Positions 57,980-64,000 of a stretch of 64,000 nucleotides of DNA are shown here, piece after piece. The DNA comes from Leishmania martiniquensis (taxonomy: Eukaryota; Euglenozoa; Kinetoplastea; Trypanosomatida; Trypanosomatidae): assembly GCF_017916325.1 (NCBI RefSeq), contig NC_090164.1:35001-99000 (forward strand). Reading direction: 5' to 3'. A program made the position numbers and the translations under genes. Every line of letters starts with the position of its first letter. Positions within the stretch are counted from its first letter, which is position 1. Below the pieces are notes generated by a model. That model worked only from the letters and a program-made list of their open reading frames with translations. It ran no database searches and was not told the origin of the DNA.

Positions 57980-59180
57980 AGCGGGCGAATAGGAGCGGGT
58001 GGCACAGAGCGAAGGGAATACGCCGAGGACGAAGGGGAAAATGGGCACATCCACAGTGGGTACGGTGAGGAATAATGCCGACCAAGAGAGAGGGACACTC
58101 ACCGCCAGCGCACGGTGGGGTGGGCGACCTGCTGAAGCAGATAAGGGCTGCCGCAGTTTGTGATGCTGTCGAGGGCGTGGCCCTTCTCAAACGTCTCTCG
58201 TTTATAAAGACAGGGCCCTGGCTGTGCTGGTGCGTACGGCGGTACCCGTCGCGAGTCCCAGTACAGTGCCACTCAGTTGCGCAGCGCTGCTCGTCAAGAA
58301 ACGCTTCAGCCTGCGCGCCCGCTGCATCTCGGCAGCGTCCGTGGAGGGGGGCCCCGGGTGTGAGTGCTGCCGTCGCACAGGTGAACTCAGATGAAGCACG
58401 GATGGCTGTTCTGCCTGAGGTTCTGCCAAGCTGTCTCCACGCACGCCGCTGGGCGGCTAATGGGGGCGCCAACGTCTGCCGTGACCGCGCCCTAAATGAA
58501 TCGAGGGTTGATGGAGAGTACGGCAGTGGCCCTCCCAAGCGGCACCTGTCACCGTGCCGTATCTCACCAAGCGCGTCTCGTGCGCGCCGCACTTTTCAAG
58601 CACGAAGGTCGCCTTCTCGTGGTCGCTGTCGGTGCTGCGCGGACCCGTGTTGCGGCACAGAAATGAGAGTCGCACACACACGCACACACACTTACGCACA
58701 CCCGCATGGCATGGAGCGGCTCGTGCAGCTGCACAAATTGGCGGCTGCTAGCACTTCACCATGAAGCAGCTCACACTGCAGCAGCATGTGGGGCGCACAC
58801 CGCTGCTTGGGTGCCACCACGTCACCCAAAGTTGCCTCCATCGTGGCGATGGAGTTTCCTTGCGGTCGGAGCCGCACTTCTGAAGGGCAAGAAGCTGGAG
58901 GCCTCGTTCACAGGCGACGCCGAGGGTACCCTCACTGTTCATATGCAGTTGCGTCAGTTCAAAAGTCAGCGGATGCCTTGCGCACCACCGGTCGCATCTG
59001 CGCGACGGCATCCTTCAAGGCGGTGCCGCCATGCCGCCGATGCCCTACTGAGAAGACGGGCCACAGCCAAAGCCGAAGCTGCGGTTGGTAGCAGTCTTGC
59101 TGTTGGCCACCTTCAGTAAGCCTACGCGCGCGAGTTGCCGAGATCGAAGTCGATCCACATCTGAAGATCTGCACCCGTTC
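57980..59180 (-). pseudogene. Possible decayed coding sequence, frames interrupted
   Basis: The minus strand carries consecutive protein-like pieces that hop between frames: 59174-58959 (with FSVGHRRHGGTALKDAVAQM), 59011-58748 (with FELTQLHMNSEGTLGVACE), 58877-58692 (with MEATLGDVVAPKQRCAPHML), 58699-58457 (with SDHEKATFVLEKCGAHETRL) and 58592-57978. This looks like an old gene or element broken by frameshifts, but I recognise no family and cannot exclude chance in GC-rich DNA. Confidence 0.2.
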
Positions 59181-60588
59181 TCACCTCTTCAGCGCGGGGG
59201 CCGCGCACGCGCTTCACTGCCGGTGCCGGCGCCACACGGCGCCAGGTGGCTTTGCGTTTGGCATGGCGAACGGTGACAGACGCTCACGCGAACGCCTCGG
59301 CAGCACGCGTGGGAGAACGCGCAAGGCGGGAAGAGGGCCTCACTTGGGAGATGGAGCGCAAGGCGAGACACGGAGCAGAGCGCAGCGCAAATAACGGATG
59401 AACCGCGGGTACCATCAAATTCTGAGGGGAGGGGAAGGGCAGACGGAGGTGGTCGGAGAGCCGCGGAAGCAGACTGTCGCCTTCGAGCATCCACGGAGAC
59501 GAGTCTGAGGCGAGTAGAAATGGCGGAGCAGGGGAGAGGTGGAGAGCAAAGTAGCGAGAAGACTGGTAGGCACAGGCGTCAACGGGTCCGTGTGCAAGTA
59601 CAGAGAAGGACGTGGGAGAACGCGTGGCAACGCCTGTGCGAAGGAGGGAGGGAAGGGCATTGCAACATTCGCAATAGCGTCGAACCCAGAGTGCAGGTGG
59701 GGGGAGAGGAGGCTGAGAGAGAGAGGGAGGAGGGGAACATGAGGACTCACGATCCCGCGCCACCGACAGAGAGTCGAGGCGTAGAGGGTCCTGAGGTGCG
59801 GCACTTTCAAAAAGACCGCCGCGTCAGTACGCCTCCTCGCCGACACCCCTGCGTCTTACTCTCGCCCTTACACTCTACCTATGCGAGGCAGCCCATCCCA
59901 CATCGGATGCAATGATGGGACGCACACCGTGCAAACTCGCGCACCGATGCAGAGAGGAGATCGGCCGTCAAGGGCACCGAGCAGCCCATTCGACCCTTTC
60001 GCGCGCTCTCTCGTCGCTTCTTCTAATGCCCCTCAGAGGCGCATGGCGCACACACACACACGTACACGAAGAGAGAGACCCACAACTCCGCACTTGGCAC
60101 CACAGTACGAGCGAGAGCACTTGATACACCCCACCTCAGCCCCGAGAGGAAGAGGAGGGCACGCACGCACACCAAAGCGTGCGCCGAAGCGGCGAGTCTC
60201 TCACGAGAAAGAGAGACTGAGGGGCAGGCGGAAGAGAGCGAGCGTGCTGCGGAAGCTGTGCGGTGGGAGGGAGGATGCGAGGGAGGGAGGGAAAGGGTTG
60301 TGGTTGACGTGGATGAGCGCTCGCACAAGCGAGGCTGACACGTGGCGTTAATGCGAGACGTGGCTCCAACTGAAGGTTAGGAAAAAACCGCCCACGGCTG
60401 AGATGTGTGCAGCCCAGCAGGACCTGTGTGGCGGGGTGAAGGGGGGCAAGAGCGAGACACAATATAAGGCAGCGTATGCGCCGCCAGAACCCTTCTCTAC
60501 CGGTGCACGCCCATGCGTGTAGCCGAAAAAAAAAATGGACGTCCTGTACACTTGACTTGGCCGGCGTGCGCCATCACCGCCGCCTCTG

Positions 60589-61830
60589 CTACGCTCCACG
60601 GATACCCTTCGACTTGCAGATGGGAATGTGCCGCTCCGCAACATCATCAGAGAAGCGTCGTCCGCAAGATGGGCACTGCACGCGATCATCGGCCACCGTG
60701 AGGGATGCACCGGCCATCGCGTTGCGCAGCCGCGCGCTTTGCTTCCGCCATTTCTCCGGCTTCAGAGCCGCGTCAGACGGCCAGCATTGCGACCCGCCCA
60801 GCGCAGGGCCGGCCGCGCCAGCGGAGGCGGCGACAGAAGCGGCAGCAGGGTCACCAGCAGTAGCAGAGCGGACGGGCTTCTTGCGAGCGCTAGCGACCTT
60901 GCTGCCCTTCACCTCGCTCTTCATCTTGAGTGCCGCGCCTTTCTGCCGCTCGCAGGTGGTCACGTGCCGTTGCAATGGGCCCGGAGCAAATGTGCGGCCA
61001 CAATGCGGGCACGGCTCCAGTGGCACGTCCTCCATCTCATCCACCCCCGGCGGAACCTGCGGCTTTCCGCAAGCCGTCGCTGGACGCTCATCGATGGCGG
61101 CCGCTGCAGCCGCGCTGTAGTCATTCGCGGTTAGCGGCGCCACCACGTACACGTCCTCCTCCGGCAGCGGGCAAGAGGGCCGCCTTTGACTGCTACTTCC
61201 GTCCTCGCTCGACTCAGCAGTGGGCGCGGCGACCAAATCCGCCGCCTCCGGTGAGGAAGTGCCGCGGCGCTTCCATACTGCCGCTGGCATATCCTCAACG
61301 AAGTGCTGATGCATTGTCGAGGGCGACGCGGAGCTGTAAGGTGCCGACCACACCGCTGTATCGTGCTTTGATAAGTTAGGGAGAGACATGGTCGAGTGCT
61401 CTGGCATCGCGCGCTCCGCATCGCAGGTGCTGACGGATGCACCATCCACACTGCCGGTGGCGCGCCAGCTCCGTCTGTCATCGCCAGCGTGAGTCAATGA
61501 GGCCTCTCCGCCCCTGATGGCGGAGGCTGAGACGCCGCTTCCATCGACGGGAGCCGATATTGACGAACCTGAGGCAAGGATGCCGCCTTGCCCCTGACTC
61601 CGCGGCATGCTTGAGTTTACGCTGTCTGCCCCCTCCCGCTGCACTCGCTGCCAGTAGTTGCGCTGCGCCGTCGCTCGCTGCTGCGCACTCAGCCGCAGCT
61701 TGAGGAACTGAATGCAGTTGATGTCTGCTGGCGTCGACTCCAGCAGCAGCTTCGTCTGCTCAGATAGGAGTAAGCGGCCATCGAAGCCGCCGTCAGAGTG
61801 CAGCCGGGCGCGATCTCGTGTCGCCGTCAT
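60589..61830 (-). CDS. Protein with two C2HC zinc fingers, ZC2HC1-like
   Basis: 413 residues from the ATG at 61830; the frame continues to a GTG at 62025 with no earlier ATG. Residues 20-65 are a basic helical segment (LLLSEQTKLLLE, FLKLRLSAQQRATAQRNYWQ). The middle is Ser/Pro/Ala-rich and disordered. Two fingers follow the C-x2-C-x11-H-x3-C pattern: Cys274, Cys277, His289, Cys293 (CPHCGRTFAPGPLQRHVTTC) and Cys386, Cys389, His401, Cys405 (CPSCGRRFSDDVAERHIPIC). These match the ZC2HC1/FAM164 type, common in protist proteins of unknown role. The second finger ends eight residues from the C-terminus. Binding partner unknown; RNA, DNA or protein are all possible. Confidence 0.85.
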   Translation of the reverse strand: MTATRDRARLHSDGGFDGRLLLSEQTKLLLESTPADINCIQFLKLRLSAQQRATAQRNYWQRVQREGADSVNSSMPRSQGQGGILASGSSISAPVDGSGVSASAIRGGEASLTHAGDDRRSWRATGSVDGASVSTCDAERAMPEHSTMSLPNLSKHDTAVWSAPYSSASPSTMHQHFVEDMPAAVWKRRGTSSPEAADLVAAPTAESSEDGSSSQRRPSCPLPEEDVYVVAPLTANDYSAAAAAAIDERPATACGKPQVPPGVDEMEDVPLEPCPHCGRTFAPGPLQRHVTTCERQKGAALKMKSEVKGSKVASARKKPVRSATAGDPAAASVAASAGAAGPALGGSQCWPSDAALKPEKWRKQSARLRNAMAGASLTVADDRVQCPSCGRRFSDDVAERHIPICKSKGIRGA

Positions 61831-62992
61831 GTCGTCATCCAGCTCCCTCCGGTCAGCGGAGGCGGGCCAGGCTCCGAAATAGGAGAAGCGAGGAACACAC
61901 TCTGCAGCGACGCAGCGAGGCGATGACGGCACGTTTTGTACGCGCAACGTCAGTAGAGGCAGCCTGCGGAATGGGGCGAGGGGAAGTCGACCAGTAGGCC
62001 TGGCAGGGGAGGAAGGACGGCGCACCCCTTCACAATCACGTCGTCAATGATTGGATCAGAGTGCTCTACGAGTTCTGCAAGCACGCGCGTATAGACACAA
62101 ACGACTCGCAACACACACACTCACGCTCCGGCAAACACAGAGAGAGAGAGGGTAGCCGCCGTGTGGAAGGGATGCTGATGCGTGTGCGGGGAAAGAGGAA
62201 GAGAGGGGGAAGGCAAAATTGCCGGTGCCAAAGCAATGCAATGCAATGCAAGCAAGATAGAGAGGGGGGTGGAAAGCAAGCTAAATGGTACAGCAGGGAT
62301 GCGCTCGAGGTGAAGAGAGGTGTCTCAAGGTGATGCACGTTCTATGGTGTATGCGGATGCTGCTGGGTGTTGCTTTTGTGTGCGCGCTTGTCCTGTAGGC
62401 GTCTGGTCGGAATAGTGGGGAGGGAAGGGGGAGGGATGCGCCAACCACTCGCACGTCACTGCGCACATGCGTGAAACATGCAAGAGGTGATTTGGCCAAC
62501 GAGGAGAGGCAGTGCAACGGGGTGCGGCAAGCGGGAAGGGGTAAGAAAAGAGGAGGATCGCGCAGGCAGCCCCAGCCTCACTCAATGGCAAGAGAAGGAT
62601 GTGCGCATGTGCGTACCGCGTGGGCGCCTCTCACTCAACGAAACACTTCAGGAAAAGAAGACCGCACCACAGAGAGAGAGAGGCAACGGAGAGGGGAGGG
62701 CCACGCCCTCGCGCAGCAGTCCTGAAATGCTTGATAGAGCAGCAACAGCAGCGACTCTCTGCACTCTTGGACGGAGAAAAGGGGAGTGGCAGCCACGCGA
62801 GCCACCACCAATATGCGCACGCAAGTGTTAGTGTCTCTTCACCGGGTGAGCGGCGGTTTCAACGGTGCTGTCGATGTGTTCTTTGCCTTCGGTCCGCCCC
62901 CCCCTGGAGAGATGAACCGCAGCACAGCGTTCGGTGGCAATGGTTTGGAGTGCATGCACGTAAAACACCGTACGGCGCGGCCATCGCAGCAG
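61831..62992. other. Spacer between FHA gene and C2HC zinc-finger gene
   Basis: No gene seen. It contains an AATGC pentamer repeat at about 62232-62252 and GA-rich blocks that would be pyrimidine tracts on the transcribed strand. Confidence 0.65.
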
Positions 62993-64000
62993 CTACGCAC
63001 TGCGCATCACCACGTACTTGCGCGTTGAGAGCCCGAACTCCAGCACATCGCCATCAATCACTGTCGTCGCCTCCATTGATGGCATCACCTCGCCATTCAG
63101 CCTTGTGTGGTTAGTTGACCCCAGATCAGTCAACTGCAACTCAGCTGTCCACACCGCAGACGCATCGCCGCCGGCTGCAGTCTGAGCCTCCTCCAGCACC
63201 GCCCACATGCCACGGCACAAGGACTCCAGAGCCCGTTTGCTCTGCGCAAACACCGGCACATCCGCCCCCAGCGGTGCAAGCACCGGTGCGTCAGGCGTCG
63301 TCGCCTTCACGGTCTCTGCTATGTATGCGTTGAGGGCGGCTTCGTCCACCAAGACGAACCGCATCTCCAGCGAGGCGTGCTGGCTGGAGCAGGAGGGGTG
63401 CTCGAGTAGCACATCATTAACACCCGGCTCCTTGCCAAACAGCCATAAAGAGCGCCAGGTGATGTTGGCGAGCTCCGCCACCTTTCTGTCGTCTTTCATC
63501 ACCAGCAGCTTGTACGTGGGGATGAAGATGACATTCGGCGGCGATGCGGGGTCACGCTCCGGCGATGACGGCGACGCCATTTCACCGTTGGCTAAGCCGT
63601 CTCGGCAGCACTGCAGTACCGCCGTGTAGAGGGCAGCGAGCCGCTCGCGCGATGGGCTTGTAGGACCAGGTGCTGCAGTAGTCTGCTGCGGTGCTTCAGA
63701 TGCCGCCCAGCGACGCCACCACTGCACAAGGGACTCGGCAATGGTGGCTACACGCAAATAGGTAATCAGTGTGGGGTCAGCGGAAAACACTGTCGTTGCG
63801 CCGCTAATGCCATCCGCGGCATCCTCGCCGTCGCCCTCGCGGCGCAGTGCGTCAAGCAGCTGCTGTGGTATGGTGAGGAGTGAAGGATACCACTTGACCG
63901 GACGAGACACTGCCGGGCTCCCCGGCAACAACAGCCGCGGACGTGTCACCGGCAGACCACCGAGACGGGAACTCAGTAGACCGGTGCGCCCGTAATTCGG
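62993..64000 (-). CDS. FHA-domain protein, SNIP1-like C-terminus; 5' end outside the window
   Basis: 335 codons are visible and the frame is open to the window edge with no ATG before about residue 141, so the true start lies beyond base 64000. The C-terminal half is an FHA domain, a phosphothreonine-binding fold: LLVMKDDRKVAE, then LLEHPSCSSQHASLEMRF, LTDLGSTNHTRLNGEV and VIDGDVLEFGLSTRKYVVMR. The HPSCSSQHA and DVLEFGLSTRKYV forms are close to SNIP1/DAWDLE, which act in splicing and small-RNA pathways in other eukaryotes. An insert of about 60 residues between beta strands (holding AETVKATTPDAPVLAPLGAD) is longer than in SNIP1. Lack of an arginine in the usual LGR position (here LFGKEP) is notable. 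RNA-processing role is inference. Confidence 0.85.
   Translation of the reverse strand, partial: PNYGRTGLLSSRLGGLPVTRPRLLLPGSPAVSRPVKWYPSLLTIPQQLLDALRREGDGEDAADGISGATTVFSADPTLITYLRVATIAESLVQWWRRWAASEAPQQTTAAPGPTSPSRERLAALYTAVLQCCRDGLANGEMASPSSPERDPASPPNVIFIPTYKLLVMKDDRKVAELANITWRSLWLFGKEPGVNDVLLEHPSCSSQHASLEMRFVLVDEAALNAYIAETVKATTPDAPVLAPLGADVPVFAQSKRALESLCRGMWAVLEEAQTAAGGDASAVWTAELQLTDLGSTNHTRLNGEVMPSMEATTVIDGDVLEFGLSTRKYVVMRSA

Larger units (their letters stand above)
56104..60588. other. Long 4.5 kb spacer with possible relics
   Basis: No intact gene found. Ordinary simple-repeat spacer occupies 56.1-56.6 and 59.3-60.6 kb. Between them lie a Cys-rich open stretch on the minus strand (56598-56849), a GC-rich hairpin-rich block (about 57,280-57,600) and protein-like but interrupted reading frames (about 57,980-59,180), each reported separately. 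An 88-codon plus-strand ORF at 56870-57136 shows no family. Confidence 0.6.

Noticed and set aside
1..64000. Strand-switch region or origin of polycistronic transcription
   Set aside because: All genes are on the minus strand and no supported plus-strand gene exists, so no switch is present in this window.

Overview
This window looks like nuclear DNA from a trypanosomatid, most likely Leishmania or a close relative. All recognisable genes (18, two of them cut by the window edges) lie on the minus strand. None needs an intron. They are separated by spacers of 0.7 to 4.5 kb rich in simple repeats, and several starts are preceded, in the direction of transcription, by a long pyrimidine tract and an AG. 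That is the layout of a kinetoplastid polycistronic unit processed by spliced-leader trans-splicing. Coding DNA is GC-rich. I see no convincing plus-strand gene, strand switch, tRNA, rRNA or CRISPR.

Reading along transcription (right to left): a 5'-truncated FHA protein resembling SNIP1 (62993-64000), a double C2HC zinc-finger protein (60589-61830), a 4.5 kb spacer with possible decayed coding sequence and GC-rich hairpins, a basic SAP/HeH-like protein (55390-56103), a tubulin-tyrosine-ligase-like enzyme (52369-54108), an Fe(II)/2-oxoglutarate-type oxygenase (50554-51513), a 3.6 kb spacer, RIO1 kinase (45293-46909) with a very long inverted repeat in its 3' flank, a small mitochondrial-type membrane protein (43135-43782), COPII Sec24 (39303-42179), an ER-type membrane protein (37233-38033), an ATRX/ARIP4-like SNF2 ATPase (31415-36151), an unrecognised 1036-residue protein (27258-30368), a RanBP2-finger/RRM protein (24486-26093), a protein phosphatase inhibitor-2 homologue (23352-23765), a 3.3 kb spacer with a possible degenerate mobile element, a multi-pass membrane protein (18343-20022), the intraflagellar transport protein IFT70 (15406-17484), RNA polymerase II subunit RPB3 (12732-13745), an IQCH-like protein (8984-11689), proteasome subunit RPN1 (5037-7769), and the N-terminal 1180 codons of a DOCK/zizimin-like protein with 18 near-identical 48-bp repeats (1-3541).

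The genes do not form one pathway, as expected when neighbours share transcription but not function. Loose themes are cilium/microtubule biology (IFT70, the TTL-like enzyme, perhaps IQCH), RNA synthesis and processing (RPB3, RanBP2/RRM protein, SNIP1-like protein), proteostasis and ribosome biogenesis (RPN1, RIO1), secretion (Sec24) and chromatin (SNF2 ATPase, SAP-like protein). I found no clearly new multi-gene system. The observations most worth following are the archaeal-style cysteine cluster in RPB3, the DOCK-family protein with its homogenised repeat array, the 31-bp inverted repeat downstream of RIO1, and the candidate degenerate elements in the long spacers.
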